Origin: Phascolarctos cinereus
Lineage: Eukaryota; Chordata; Mammalia; Diprotodontia; Phascolarctidae
Direction: 5' to 3'
DNA: 64,000 nucleotides
Assembly (NCBI RefSeq): GCF_002099425.1
Contig: NW_018344008.1
Span: 10,036,501 to 10,100,500, forward strand
Part shown: in pieces, positions 1 to 12,400 of the stretch
Position numbering within the stretch: the first letter of the stretch is position 1
Layout: each line of letters begins with the position of its first letter
The notes under the pieces: generated by a model
The model's database searches: none
Seen by the model: the letters and a program-made list of their open reading frames with translations, nothing else
What the model was told of the DNA's origin: nothing
Program-made: the position numbers and the translations under genes

Positions 1-99
1 TTTTCAAACTTGTCCTACTTGTCTGTGCTTCTTTTCGACCTTCCATCTGTTCTCTTCTAAGATACCTCAAAAATATACCTCAAATACACTCATCTACTT

Positions 100-3000
100 T
101 TTTCTACCATATCCCTATTCTCTCTCATAATACTCACATATCATTCCCCAGTCCCCATTGGAATATTAAAAAAATTAAAGTCCTTGCAACAAAAACACAT
201 ACTTGAGAAAAACAAATTCTGACATTCTATGTCCAAAACTGTATGTCTAATTGCCTATTGAGTCCTTGATCTCTCTGTCAAGAGGTGGGCAGCATTATTC
301 ATAATGGAGTTCTTAGTTTAGGGAGTCATTACATTGATTCAGGTTCTCAAATTTTTCATAGCTTTGTTTTTTTAAACAAGTTGCTATTGATCTCCTAGTT
401 CTGCTCACTTCATCCTGTATCACTTCATATGGGCATCCTCAGGTTTCCCTGAAACTGCCTTAGCTTTTCTTCTGACAGCACAATAGTATTCCATTACATT
501 CAGATATCATAATTTGTTCAGTCATTTCCAAATTGATGGGGACTTTTTGTTTCCAGTTCTTTGCTACTACAAAAATAACTACTATAAATATTTTTGTACC
601 TATAGGACATTTTCCTCTTTTATCTCTTCTCACATAGTCCAATTAGTAGAATTTGGGGTCTACAGTTCTAAATCACTTTTTGGAATGACTAGGACTAATT
701 CATTGCTCCAACAAGAGTGTATTAATATGATCATTTTTCAGCAGCCCCTCTAACAGTTTTATTTCTGTTTTTTTTTTTTTGGTCAGCTTTGCCAATCTAA
801 TGGATTTGTGGTAGAATCTCCGAGTTACTTTCTTTTGTATTTCTATAGTTTTTAGTGATTTGGAGAATTTTTTTTTTCATATGGATGATGATAGCTCGGT
901 TTTCTTCTCTTGAGAACTGCCTATTCATATATTTTGACCATTTATCAACTGTGAAATGTAATTGTTTTTTAAAAATGTCTTCCTTTTTTCCTGCTGGACT
1001 TTGTTGGTTGTAGACAGAAATGTTGATGACTTAGGTTTATTTAGCTCATATGCTACAACTCTGCTAAAGTTATTTAAATTAAATATAGTTCATTCTTTGG
1101 GGTTCTTTATGTAGACCATCTTATCATCTGCAGAAGTGGTAATTTTGTTTCTTCTTTGCCTGTTTATTATCTTCATTTTTCTTATCCTAGTTTAGTGCTA
1201 TTGCTATAATTTCTAATAGTATGTTAAATTGTAATGGCATTAATAGGCATTCTTGCTTTATTCCCTTTCTTGTCAGAAAGGCCTACATCTGTTTTTTTCC
1301 ATTACATATAATGCTGGCTTGTTTCTTTTGATAGATAGTGCTTATAATGATGAGGAAAATGTCCATTTATTCTTATGCTTTCTATTTTTTTTTAACAAAA
1401 ATGGGTGTAAGAATTAGTCTTTTCAGCATCTATTATTATAATTGTGTGTTTTTTTGTTTTTTGTTGTTGTAAATATGCTATATTATCTTTATTGTTTCTT
1501 GATATTAGACCAACCCTGAATTCTCAGTGTAAATGCAACCTTGACATAATGTATAATCTTTTAATTATGTCATAGCTTATGTGGAATACTTTATTTAAAG
1601 TGTTTAATTAAATTAAATTAAAATTTGCTAATATTGGAGACTCTGAACAATGCAATGACACTCTATGATTCCAGAGGACTGATGATGCAGTATATTATTT
1701 ATCTCCTGTCAGAAAAGTGATGGATTAAAGGTATAAAACAAGATCTATATTTTTTCTAACATAGCAAATGAGGCAATTTGTTTTGCTTGATTGTACATAT
1801 TTGTTACAGGGAATTTGTTTTTCTTTCCTTCCCTCTCATTAGGTAGACTTTGGGTAAAGAGAAAATGTACTTCTGTTAGTTAAGAAAATAAAATTTAATT
1901 TTAAAACAACATATCTATATTATAGAAAGAGATTAAAGGGGACCCTACTTGTCTTATTTTTGCAGCCAGTTTATGCAATATTGGAATTAATTTTTTTTAA
2001 ATGTTTTATAGAATTTGTGATTCCATCTTAGCCTAGGGACTTTTAAAAAAAATTGACAGTACATTTATATTTTATTTCATTTCCTTGTTTGATAATGAGA
2101 CATAAGGTTTGTTGTCACATAATTGTGCAAAATTTCTAATTTCCTTTTTTCTTTAATTTTTATGAATTCTTTAATTTTTTTTCATATGAACAATTGATAT
2201 CCCTTTCCTCTCCTTAAAATCAGGGTAGCTAAATGTAAAATGTTTATCTATTTTGTTATTTTTCAAAAACAGCTCCCCATTTTATTTGTCATTTCAATGG
2301 ATTTTATTTTTTGCTTTCAATTTTGTTGAGTAAATTTTTAGAATTTCTATTTTAGTGTTTAGTTGGGGGAACAATTTCTGATTTTTATTATTTTAGTTGC
2401 ATGCCCAGTTCAATGACTTGTTTCTTCCTAAAGTTGATGAAAATGTATCATAAGATCTTCTACCATTTTTACCCACCATTTTTTTAGGATTAAGATTTTA
2501 CTATTCAATTGCTTTTAATCATTTTTTCAAAGGCTATTTAATATAAATTTTATTACCCTTGGGTTAGCAAAGGATATGCTTAGTATTTCTGCTTTTGTGC
2601 ATTTTTGTGTGATTTTTATGAGACAGTATTTGTCTATTTTTTAAAAAGATACCATTCATTGCTAAGAATTTTATAAACTCTTTTCTTTTTCCATTGAGTA
2701 ATTGCCAGATATGTATTATCTCTAAAGTTCTGGTCAGGTCTCAATTTTTATTTTGGCCAAATCTGTATAAGTTAGAAAAAGAAACATTAAGATTCTTTAC
2801 TAGTTTTACTGTTTAATTTTTCTTACAACCTGATAGCTTTTTATTAAACTACTTAGATGCAATGTTATTCAGAACATGTATATTAAATATTCCTATTTAT
2901 TTATTATCTTTAGTGCCTTTAAGTATAGTGTAGTTTTGTGCTTGATTGCTACCCTTATTTTATTTTTTTAATTCCTCTGAAGAATAGATAGTTTTTGGTT

Positions 3001-3230
3001 CAATCCCTCATTTTATAGACATATAAATTCCTCACTCATAGGCATGTGAGTATATTTCTTATAAATATTCTATTGTTGGCTTTTGCTTTTTAATCTGTTT
3101 TGCTATTTTTTTCCATTTTATAGGTGAGTTCATTTCATTCATATTCATAGTCATTATCATTCATTTTGTATTTCCTTCCATTCCATTATATGGACTTTCC
3201 CTTTTCTTTACCTTTGGCCCTCTACCACCT
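100..3230 (-). mobile_element. Old L1 LINE, 3' UTR through ORF2
   Basis: Read on the minus strand, this is a decayed L1. Its 3' UTR and ORF2 C-terminus lie at low coordinates; the block around 430-600 corresponds to the C-terminal part seen much better at 58676-59773. The reverse-transcriptase core is near 1133-1144, where the FADD box reads SADD. The polymerase and endonuclease-proximal parts run on to about 3200. No ORF over 80 codons survives. It is more diverged than the other L1 copies here. The 5' UTR and ORF1 are not seen, so it is 5' truncated or broken at about 3230. Confidence 0.8.
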
Positions 3231-4345
3231 CCCCAAAGAAGGTGGTGAAAGAGGAATTTGACTAATACTTGTAATATATGTGTAAGGAGCTTTCCCTAAA
3301 CATATCCAGATCACCTAACATGGAGGAACCCTGCATCTTGCAGGTGTGGAGAGGGAACTAGGTTCATTTGAATGGCTGAATAATCAGAACAGGCTACATT
3401 TTTTAATGGCCAGATTGGGATAATGCCACTCTCTTTCCTGCACATTCTTTCTTGCTACTGCTGTTCAGTAGGTGAAAATCATCCTCACCCACAGTGTGTA
3501 GGCACAGCATCATGACTTGAACAAGGGGTAGGGAGGGTTGGGGACATCTTCCCCACCCCTTAACTTGTCTCCAAGAAATGGGCCTAAGATCTCTGTTTGT
3601 TCTGTTTCTTTTCTCTTTATCAGTTTCAGTGGCAGCCCCTGAATGATCCCCACCAGACCCAGGTCTTTGATGCATAAGGGCCTTGGAGCTAGGAATCTAG
3701 ATGGATATTGCAGCTAACTAGCCCAGCAGAGAAGCTCCAAGAAGCCAGGGTGGCTGGGACTCAAGACTGAGGTGAGATGTTGGACTTGGAATTTGGAACT
3801 ATTCTCTACCGGAACTGACTTAAGTTGTGAACCTAATCACTTTCCCCTCCTTAGAGACCAGTTAGTGTTGGGGAGGGGGAAGGGGAATTGATTATGCCTT
3901 CCATATTTTATGGAGTAAATTTTAGTATTTGTGATTATACCTTTGGAGTAAATATTTTTTTTAAAAAATCTAATATAATTGTTAAGTGGTTAAATGGAAC
4001 TGGGGTGGAGGGGACCACCTTCTACAATTAACCATTGGAAGGAGCTGAAGTCATTTGCAGAGAGCTTAGTTACACTCTAATCACCTTAAGTGTATCAGAG
4101 AACCCTGGAGGAGGATTGAGGTGTGACAACCTGGTCTTCCAGGAAATGGGGGATTAGTATAGTCAGCATTACACTTGAGGCCTTGTTTGAGATAAAATTG
4201 AACCCTTTGCTTTTGTGGAGACTCCTGGAAAGATTCTTTGCTGAGAACTTTTAATTCTAGATGTTCTAGACTGTGAGATCCTAGAGAAATTCGGCAAAAA
4301 GAAAAAAAAAAGGCTGTAAATGTACAGTTGATTTGATTGTTTTCA
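3231..4345. other. Unassigned segment, moderately GC-richer
   Basis: I recognise no gene or repeat family. GC is higher than in the flanking L1, notably at 3400-3800. A 90-codon minus-strand frame at 3403-3675 has no recognisable domain and low-complexity composition, so I did not call it. An old LTR fragment or unlisted interspersed repeat is possible but unsupported. Confidence 0.3.
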
Positions 4346-4430
4346 TGGTATATGTTCCCTCACTTCAGTTCCATTGGTAAAATTTTGCAAACTTTTCATT
4401 TTCTGATTATTTGACTATTTAAATATTTAG
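4346..4430 (+). repeat. Left arm of 85-bp inverted repeat
   Basis: These 85 bases reappear reverse-complemented at 5643-5727 with a single mismatch (TATACCA against TACACCA at one edge). The arms are about 1.2 kb apart. I do not recognise the sequence as a known repeat family. Confidence 0.9.
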
Positions 4431-5284
4431 TAAGGCGAAGTTGGGGCTAGCAACTTTGGGAACTGGAAAACACCTCTTTAAAAATGTGGAATTGGAGCTA
4501 AGAGTGAAGAAATATATTCATTCCAGACATGATGGCCAGTCTGTGCAAAGTCTTGAAAGTTGGATATAAAATATGATTTTCTGATACCCTAAGTAGGGCA
4601 TTTTTGCTGGAGTATAGTGAATCTAAGGGCTAGTGGTATGTAAAACCCATTTGACAAATCAAAGATAAGGCCTGGACCTGTGATTTCATTAATATATGAA
4701 AGTCCCAGATGAGGAAACTTACTCTACTGCTGTAGGTGTGCATCTTCTTTGCAATTTATATTCTTAGAGAGTTGACTAGGTCAATGACTTGTCAGTGACT
4801 TGTTCATGATCTTAAGTCTTTTGGCTCTGAGGTCAGCTCTCTTTCTAGCCGTGTTGCCTCTCTGTATGACAGCTATTTGCTTAAAAACATCCTTGACATA
4901 TCACTAGCCATGGATACAATATATTATTCTGGAAACCATACAGAAATTTTAAAAGGGAATGAAAATTTTCACTTCTATTTTTAAGCCTAATTTTGACATA
5001 GCCAATGTCAACTCCTTTCAGGCTCTACAGCACTACAGAAAGAAAGATTGTGCTTCTGTAGCTTAAAGCATGCAATCTAAAAAGAGAGAGTTGCTAGGAG
5101 CAGGGAAAAGATAGGAAAGAGAGTTCATTTGCCTGGTATATTCCAGAACATATCTTCCTGGTATGTGCTGAAAATCTTTCCTCTTATTTTTTTTAATCCA
5201 GCACTGATTATCATTATTTCGTTAATTTCTTTTACATAATATAAATCAGGGTAACTTTCATTACGGTTTCATATCTTGTCTTTT
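4431..5284. other. Unassigned AT-rich sequence
   Basis: No ORF, SINE head or LINE motif was recognised on either strand. It may be unique DNA or repeats too old to read. Confidence 0.3.
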
Positions 5285-5437
5285 GGATAGAGCATTGAAT
5301 GTGGGGAGAAGAACTGAGTTCAAATCCCACTTGATATACTCACTAACCATGTGACTATGGGCAAATGTCTTTACTTATCTGAGCCTTAATTTCTACATCT
5401 ACAAAATAGGAATAGCACCTACCTAACAATGTGGTTT
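5285..5437 (+). mobile_element. MIR-type SINE
   Basis: The order is typical of MIR: an ACTGAGTTCAAATCC box, then a degraded TGTGACTATGGGCAA core, then CATCTACAAAATAGGAATA and ATAGCACCTACCT. Its 3' end is cut where the next, minus-strand SINE begins. Confidence 0.75.
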
Positions 5438-5642
5438 TATTTTTGATGGTTTGTGTCTGATGTTTTGTGACCCCATTTGGAGTCTTTTGGTAGAGAAATG
5501 GGTTTGCCATTTCCTTTTCCAGATCATTGTGCAGACAAGGAACTGAGGCCAATAGGGTTAAGTGACTTGCTCAGAGGCACAGATGTAGTAAGTGTCTGAG
5601 GCTGGGTTTGAACTCAGGATGATGAGTCTTCCTGACTTCAGG
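5438..5642 (-). mobile_element. Marsupial SINE with RTE-like tail, 5' truncated
   Basis: In reverse complement it reads GAGTTCAAACCCAGCCTCAGACACTTA, then GCAAGTCACTTAACCCTAT, GGAAAAGGAAATGGCAAACC and a degraded tail. This matches the body of the intact SINE at 44982-45227. The tRNA-like head is missing; the element stops at 5642, exactly where the 85-bp inverted-repeat arm begins. Confidence 0.85.
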
Positions 5643-5727
5643 CTAAATATTTAAATAGTCAAATAATCAGAAAATGAAAAGTTTGCAAAATTTTACCAAT
5701 GGAACTGAAGTGAGGGAACATACACCA
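5643..5727 (-). repeat. Right arm of 85-bp inverted repeat
   Basis: Near-perfect reverse complement of 4346-4430. It sits exactly between two SINE bodies in head-to-head orientation, like filler DNA joining them. Confidence 0.9.
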
Positions 5728-5925
5728 GTCTGAATTAAAATCTGGTCTCAGATACTTACTAGCTATATGACCCTGGGCAAGTCACTTAACCCTATTTGCT
5801 TTAGTTCCTCATCTGTAAAATGAGCTGGAGAAGGAAATGGCAAACTACTCCAGTATCTTCTTCAAGAAAACCCCTAATGAGGTCATGAAGAATTGGACAC
5901 ACTGAAATGACTGAACAACAACAAA
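5728..5925 (+). mobile_element. Marsupial SINE with RTE-like tail, 5' truncated
   Basis: It contains TCTCAGATACTTACTAGCTA, CCCTGGGCAAGTCACTTAACC, GGAGAAGGAAATGGCAAACTACTCCAG and a GAAATGACTGAACAACAACA tail. The tRNA-like head is absent. It lies head-to-head with the SINE at 5438-5642. Confidence 0.88.
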
Positions 5926-6520
5926 GTTTTTTTTTTGAAGATCAAATTAGGTCGTTTTTAAAACACTTGGGAAAACTTAAAGAACTATTTAAATATCAGA
6001 TAATTTTATTATTTGCTTGTTTCTACTTTAAATTTACCATAAATATGCTCACTTTCTCAGATGTAGGAAATAAAACCACAAAATTAAATTATCACAGTGT
6101 TTTGCTCATGTGTATCTGAAGAAATCATCTACCAATAATTAAAGAATATTCCTGCTGATGTGATTTCAACTAATAGTATTATTTAAAATTTTAATACCTA
6201 ATCTGATACATGATAGTGCATTATTGTAAAAATATATTGCTTTTTTTCACTCTAACAATTTTTTTGAGGTTAAACTGCTTAGTCATTAAACACAAATCAG
6301 CAAAGCTGATAGTGTCTGTCTGTTTATTTCTTCTCTCTCTAGTTTACTTTCCCTTCCATTAGTTATTTATATAGGACTTAGCACTACAGTATCTATGGCT
6401 CATTAGCACAAGCAAAGGGTGAAAGACATGTTTTGAGAAATAATATCCTTTTGATGACTCATTTAAAGAATATTGCAATACATGGAGTCAGTTTTAAACA
6501 CTATACATGTGAAGCTCTAC
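5926..6520. other. Unassigned AT-rich sequence
   Basis: No gene or repeat was recognised. The short frame at 5907-6119 starts inside the SINE tail and is not a gene. Confidence 0.3.
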
Positions 6521-6722
6521 CAGGGGTGAAGAACCTGCAGCCTTGAGGCCAAATGTGGCCTTCCAGGTCCTTGAGTGTGGTCTTTTGACTGAGTCCAAGT
6601 TTTACTGAACAAATTCTTTTGTTAAGGGGATTTGTTCTGTGAAGTTTGGATTCAGTCAAAGGGCCTCACTCGAGGACCTAGAGGGGCACATGTGGCCTTG
6701 AGGCTGCAGGTCTCCACTCCTG
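6521..6722. mobile_element. Palindromic hAT-like MITE
   Basis: Terminal inverted repeats run from CAGGGGTGAAGAACCTGCAG to CTGCAGGTCTCCACTCCTG. The whole 202-bp element folds on itself: AATGTGGCCTTCCAGGTCCT and TTTGACTGAGTCCAA on the left pair with matching blocks on the right, around an AACAAATTCTTTTGTTAAGG centre. The CAG ends and palindromic layout suggest a non-autonomous hAT element. No clean 8-bp target duplication remains (AGCTCTAC on the left, no exact match on the right). I do not know the family name. Confidence 0.75.
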
Positions 6723-7915
6723 CATGAGCCTAACATTTCCATTTAAAAAAATGTTTTTTATATGATCAGGATCCACTAAATATGAATAGATTTTAATGAT
6801 CATTATAGTCATTACATTACTGTCAAAGATGATTATGAGAGCAATGGATAAATCACCCCCTCTATTAAAACGTATTTATTTAAAGGATAGCATTCTATTC
6901 ATATAACTATTAATTCTTTTGCTTATCTTTACATATGCATTGAGATCATTGATAAAGGTATTAGAAGGGAACATACAGGATTTTACAAATGATATTTCCC
7001 AATAGACTGCATCATTACCATCATACAACTGGCTGAAATATATAGAGAATACAACATCTTACTCTGCTACCTGGTGACTATAAACAAACAAAACCCAAAA
7101 CATTTTATTTGATAAAGCAAATCCACTCTTTCAACAAGGTTTCACTTGCAAGAGCATATAGCACTAAAGATTTTGAGATGTAATAAAAATTAAGAATTTA
7201 TATTTAAGCAATGTTCTTGGTCTGCTATTCATGACCTCACTTGACTCTGATGACTCAAGGACCATGTCATGAGAGGGAGTATAATCAATTTTTGAAAAAG
7301 CATGAACTATCAAGTTGATCACTAGAGGAAATATATTTTTATTACTAAAATTGAAAGAAGATGTGTCCCTTACTTAAGGATCAGATCAAGAGAAATATCC
7401 TTTTTATTTTCCAAAGATTCAACCAGATGGAGAAACTCCTGTAATTTTCTGGGGACATAGATATTATCCAATGATATGTAGTAACATTAATATTGATCTC
7501 TTTTTAGTAACCCCAAAAAGCCTAAATAAAACCATGTACTATATTTAATCATTGCTGTGGGATTTCTTCATCTTTTGCCTTTTTATTAGTATATTAGTTG
7601 GAGCTGCTTTAGGAGAGAGGGCTTTTCTAATTTAGCATGAGGAATTATTTTGGTCAGAATTCTTTCTTGTCAAATGGACTGCTCCTGCATTAAGAGAAAT
7701 GTGACAGATTTGGCTATAGGCTTTTTTCTTTCCACATGTGTACATGTGTCAAAATTATATGAGATCCCCTGAAATATATAACAATAGATATAATCCTGTT
7801 CAACAAATCTCTAATTATTACTAAGCATCACACCACAAATTATATTCTCATCAAAGGTGTTCACAAAAAACAAAAAGGAATTCCAGGGCAGATTCTATGG
7901 CAAACCTCTATACAT
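6723..7915. other. Unassigned sequence
   Basis: No convincing coding region or repeat family was seen in this AT-rich 1.2 kb. Confidence 0.3.
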
Positions 7916-8171
7916 CAGAGTTCTTGACCTGTAGTCTGTGAACATGTGTATAAAACACATACATGCATGTATACATGTATATATGTATGTATACAGACAT
8001 ATATGTATGGATATATTATATATGTGTGTGTATAAATGTTTTTCAGAATAATTGCTTCCTTTGTAATCTTATTTAATTTTATGCCTTCAAAAACACATTT
8101 TTAGAAAGGGAGTATAGGCTTCATCAGACTGCCAAAGGGAGTCATGAGACAAAAAAGGTTGAGAATTGCTG
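7916..8171. mobile_element. hAT-like DNA transposon relic with internal AT microsatellite
   Basis: The left end CAGAGTTCTTGACCT and the right end AGGTTGAGAATTGCTG are imperfect inverted repeats of hAT type (CAGnnnTTCTnnACCT). The right half contains GGCTTCATCAGACTGCCAAA, a stretch typical of old mammalian hAT MITEs. The flanking octamers CTATACAT and ATATTGAT match at 5 of 8 bases, compatible with a decayed 8-bp duplication. A TATG/CATA-rich expansion fills 7960-8040. Confidence 0.6.
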
Positions 8172-8769
8172 ATATTGATAGTAAGACCTTTTAGATGTTT
8201 GGAGGGTGACAATGTGTTCTTTGCATAAAGTACCAGAACATTTAAAGGCCTCAAAAATAGGATGCGTAGTAAACAAAATAATTTGGCCCAAATATCCATA
8301 CAGAAAAATTGAATGGATAAAGAGTGCCTCCTTTCTAGTCTATGATATGTGGTTGGATGGATAACCTATAGAATTCAATCCATCACGCATCTATATGTAC
8401 ACACATATGTGTGTGTGTATGTTTAAATCTAAAATATGTAGTGTGCATATACATACATGTGTGTATCATTTATAGAAACCACAAATGAAAAGTAAGCTGG
8501 GCCCAAAGATTAACAGGAGGGGGAAATCAAGATTTGCTTCTGGAACATGCAAAATCATTTTAATGATTCCAAGATGATGTAACAAAGTTCCATATTTTCT
8601 TTCAATATCAATGTCTTTTCATCAACATGGTATGACTGCAGGTCATAGAACACTACAATTTCAAAAGAATTGAGTTGAAAGCCACCCTAAAAGCAACATA
8701 GGTATATGAAGGGTACCATTCTGCAACCTAATTGCAAAAGGGAATTATGTAGGTGAAGTGGCATAAAGG

Positions 8770-8771
<2 letters not shown>
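8172..8771. other. Unassigned, with TG/CA-rich patch
   Basis: Short alternating purine-pyrimidine tracts lie at about 8395-8465. Nothing else was recognised. Confidence 0.3.

Positions 8772-8812
<41 letters not shown>
8772..8812 (+). repeat. (AC)n microsatellite
   Basis: About 20 uninterrupted AC dinucleotides. The frame across it (8753-8956) is an artefact of the repeat. Confidence 0.97.
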
Positions 8813-8813
<1 letters not shown>

Positions 8814-10737
8814 CTAACACAAAGGGATATTTATGGGAGGACATGAATGGTAGAAGCATAAGATGGGGGAGGAATGGCTGGATTGTGAATCATATTGTTA
8901 GAGAGAATAACTGCATCAATGAGACTACAGATCCAATGGAATATTGGTATATTTGAAGTTTAGCTTTCAGATTCCATGTGTAACTGTTTATCCTGATCAG
9001 AAAGCCAAGAACATGGTCATTTTCAGATCTTAAATGTAAATCAGAACACAATATTCTTATTTCTAGTTTCCTAATTTTAAAATTAACATTTATTCAAAGA
9101 ATCTATGATATCCTCCATGTATTTTTTCCATAAGTAGAGATTGCAATACATCCATGTTTCTTGTTCCATGCAATTTTTGTTCACATTCTTCCATAGATCC
9201 TCAGTAGAAAATGTACACAATGAGGGGTATGCAAGAAATATGTTTTTACATTTCAAAGGTAGTGCCAGCATGCCACTGTTAACCCTCATTCAGGTCGCAG
9301 CACTGGCCAATCTCACTGTCAAATCATACATTTCCATAATGATATCCTAGAAACATTTCTTGAACAAAGACATTCATTGTACATATGGTCCAGGTCACTT
9401 GTGCCCACCATGTGCTTTGGGTTACCTGCAATTTTAATTCTTTGCATATTATAATATCCTAAGATTCACCATCAGCACTTGGAGAGGATTTGCATTGCAG
9501 ATATTTCTCCCCCTAATCCCCACTGGACAGTATTTGGGGAACATGAAAAACACTGCATCATTTCCCAAATAAAATCTACCCTGCTCTCCTCTATTTAGTT
9601 CTGTGACCAAATCATTGTTAGACAGTAAACCTGAAAATTCATAATGGAAAAATCATAATTAGAGGTATTTCTTTGAATGCCATGCTATACAGAACCCACA
9701 GCAAACTGAATAGTGTAATTATATGTGCTGGTCTACTTTGTGTCCTCTAGATAATCTTGCTAAACCTCAGATTAAAGTATATTCAAGATATAACATTTAC
9801 TAAAACAAATATTTTTTTCCTGATTCTGTTTTTTAATTAGGGAAGTAAAAGGAGTTTTAGATATTGAGAATATTAATGTCATTATTAATTTTAAAACTAT
9901 TAAAATAAATTATAATTTATGTGGCACTGGTGTACATGATGAAAAACTCATTGGACTCATGTATAATCAGGTCTAATGGGGATCTAGAGTTTGACCACAT
10001 TCACTTGTAGGTTACCTAACCTGAACTTGTCACTTGACTCATGTTTATATTTTTAATTTTATCCTTCTGAGCTCTGTAGTGATTTAGGGCGGTGCTGTGG
10101 TGATTTATTTCTCAGCACTAAAATTTCAGTCTTTACTTGAAGTTCTTGTTAATTAATAACTAATTCAAGCTCCTACTCCAATTCATCAGATATTAGTTAA
10201 TGAACTAGAGAAACCTCCTTTCCCAATAGGAATTATGTTTCTTCTATAATTAGACAAATGTTAATTAGCATTGTTAACGTACAAATATATACATAGATAA
10301 TTTTAATAGATGGAAATGAAAATAATTATATACATATGTATGTAAAACTATTTATAATATTTTAGTTGTGACCAGTGTCACAGCCCAAGTCACTTCTAAC
10401 GTTCAATATATTAGTTACATATTTTAAATAAAAATATTTGCTTTCCTGAAAAGTCCATCAAAGATCATTTAACTCACCTCAGATAATAATGAAAGTCTCT
10501 TAAGCAACTTCTTAATACTTTTCTTCCAAATTACATTAGTCCTTTCGCTCTTCTCCCTGCCTTTTTAATAATTGTAGAAAACAACTTTTCAACTTCTCTC
10601 AAGCTCTTCATAGAGTTCTCTCTCTACACTTTTCTTCATGGGATTTACTCATAAAACAACTTCAGGTAGTTCTCATAAGAGAGCAGCCAGCCCTCACCTT
10701 CTTTATCTCCCTCTCCCTACTTTTTTTTCATAGACCA
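8813..10737. other. Unassigned 1.9-kb segment
   Basis: No recognised repeat or gene. Short frames on both strands at 9083-9350 overlap and carry no domain I can name. The segment is AT-rich with runs such as TTAATTAATAACTAATT. Confidence 0.3.
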
Positions 10738-10922
10738 TCATGGATCACAGACAAAACAGACATGTCCCTAACTTCATAGGGAGAGGCACTTAATGATAAA
10801 TCATTTACTCAACTGACTTTTCATTTATCTTCAGGAATCACAGACAACACTTATACCTTCTCCCTGACTCTATAGGGAGAGGTACTTCTCTTCAATCATT
10901 TCACAATTGACTTTTTCAATAG
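10738..10922 (+). repeat. Degenerate ~93-bp direct duplication
   Basis: Two units, offset by about 93 bp, share ATCACAGACAA, CATAGGGAGAGGCACTT / TATAGGGAGAGGTACTT, AATCATTT and TTGACTTTT-type blocks. The unit function is unknown; it may come from an old interspersed element. Confidence 0.65.
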
Positions 10923-12065
10923 CCAACACAAAGCTATAGGATTATGCAATGAGATCATTATCAGTATTCACACATGAATAAAAAAAAAGCAAACATTCCA
11001 GTATTGTGACCTTGTTGAGTCATATTTTTAAGCAGCATATAAGATCAAAGCTCTCCATTAGTGTTATATCTCTTTACATTGATACTGTGACTGACACTTG
11101 TGCGTTACTTCTATGACATACCATAACTAAGAATCAAAGGGTTCCTCTTTTGTTAGGTGGGCACATTTCCCTCATGCCCCCAAATGCCTATAATTTAGCT
11201 ATTGATCACCTTGATTATATTGACTGGCTGACAGCCTGACCTTATGGAATTCCCCTAAAAATGTTGTCGCTGGGGTAACATCTGAGAATAATGTTGACAC
11301 TGAGTCATTGACTGTTGAGGAGAATGTACTCTCTCTATCTAAGTCTTTTATATCATTAATGGGTCATCCTGATAAAATCTGAAAATGTTAAACACAATTC
11401 ACCAGCTCCTATTCAGTATCTATGGATTCAATAACCAATGTCCAACTATCGTACTTGACAATTATTATTTAGGGATCCAGGAATGCCTCACAGTATACTA
11501 AACTTCATACAATACAACAATGCATTATCTTTCCATATGCTTTATGCAGAGTATACACCTTCCAGAAACACGTTTCCAGCATTATATAAAAACTTTTCAT
11601 CATGTCATCATAATCAGTAGGGTAAACCCCCTCCCCACCCCCAACCAGCAATCTTAGATGAGCATCAAGTCTCCAAGAGTTGACTAGCCAAGATGGTTTA
11701 TTCACTTAACAACAAAATATATAATACACAATACCAGTTCAACAATGCCACAATACTTCAGTATTTGCCATGATACTTCAATGACATATGCAATGTTAAT
11801 ATAACACAATTATTCACTGATTTCTTGAATGGATTTATCTAGATTACTTCTAATACCTGCACTGGAGAAAAGGGAAAAAAAGACCCTGCTGCTAAAACAG
11901 GGTTGTTCTTTATAAAAAGAGAAGAAAATTCTCAGTGGTTTCCTAAAATGCTAGGACAAATAGCCTTAGCTTAGAGAACATGGATAAGAATCATGCCTGA
12001 TATTATGTAGATGGATTACAATCTATACCAGTAGGAAGAATATCCACATTAATTATTCATATCCT
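10923..12065. other. Unassigned segment
   Basis: No coding region of note. The minus-strand frame 11505-11705 has no recognisable domain. A C-rich patch at about 11628-11645 is the only compositional change. Confidence 0.3.
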
Positions 12066-12205
12066 TTGAAATAGTCTTGGTAGTGAAAAGAACAGTGGAC
12101 TTGAATTCAAATCCTTACTCTACTATTTTCTACCTTTGTGACCATGGACAAGTCACATAACACCTCTAGGTCTCAGTTTCCTCATTTGAAAAATTAAGGT
12201 CCAGG
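12066..12205 (+). mobile_element. MIR SINE
   Basis: GACTTGAATTCAAATCC, TGTGACCATGGACAAGTCAC and GGTCTCAGTTTCCTCATTTG follow the MIR core in order. The 3' end is lost at the next SINE. Confidence 0.8.
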
Positions 12206-12400
12206 ACACAGTGTAGATAACTAGATTTGGGATCAGGAAAACCTTGGTCCAAATCCTTCTTCTGTCTGTATTTCTGCCCAAGTCATTTAATCTCTTCTTT
12301 GAGACTTTAAGTTGTAAAGCAGATGCAGGATTGCATTGGTAGAGGGAGTTTCTTCACCTGGAGTTCCAATGAAATCACAAGTCAAGTCCAGTAAAAAAAA
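12206..12400 (+). mobile_element. Marsupial SINE (GAGGGAGTTTC-type body)
   Basis: It carries AGATTTGGGATCAGGAAAACC, CCAAGTCATTTAATCTC, ACTTTAAGTTGTAAAGCAGA, GGTAGAGGGAGTTTCTTCAC and CAATGAAATCACAAGTC. It shares this body with 15345-15585 and 17993-18128, so it is a distinct SINE group from the one with the ACTGAACAAC tail. Confidence 0.8.

Noticed and set aside
3403-3675. 90-codon minus-strand frame in GC-richer DNA
   Set aside because: No domain, charged low-complexity composition and no start context; not enough to call a gene or an LTR fragment.
8753-8956. Open frame with a Thr-His repeat
   Set aside because: It is a translation of the (AC)n microsatellite.
9083-9350. Opposed 68-69-codon frames that look somewhat protein-like
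   Set aside because: Short, overlapping on both strands and without a recognised domain.
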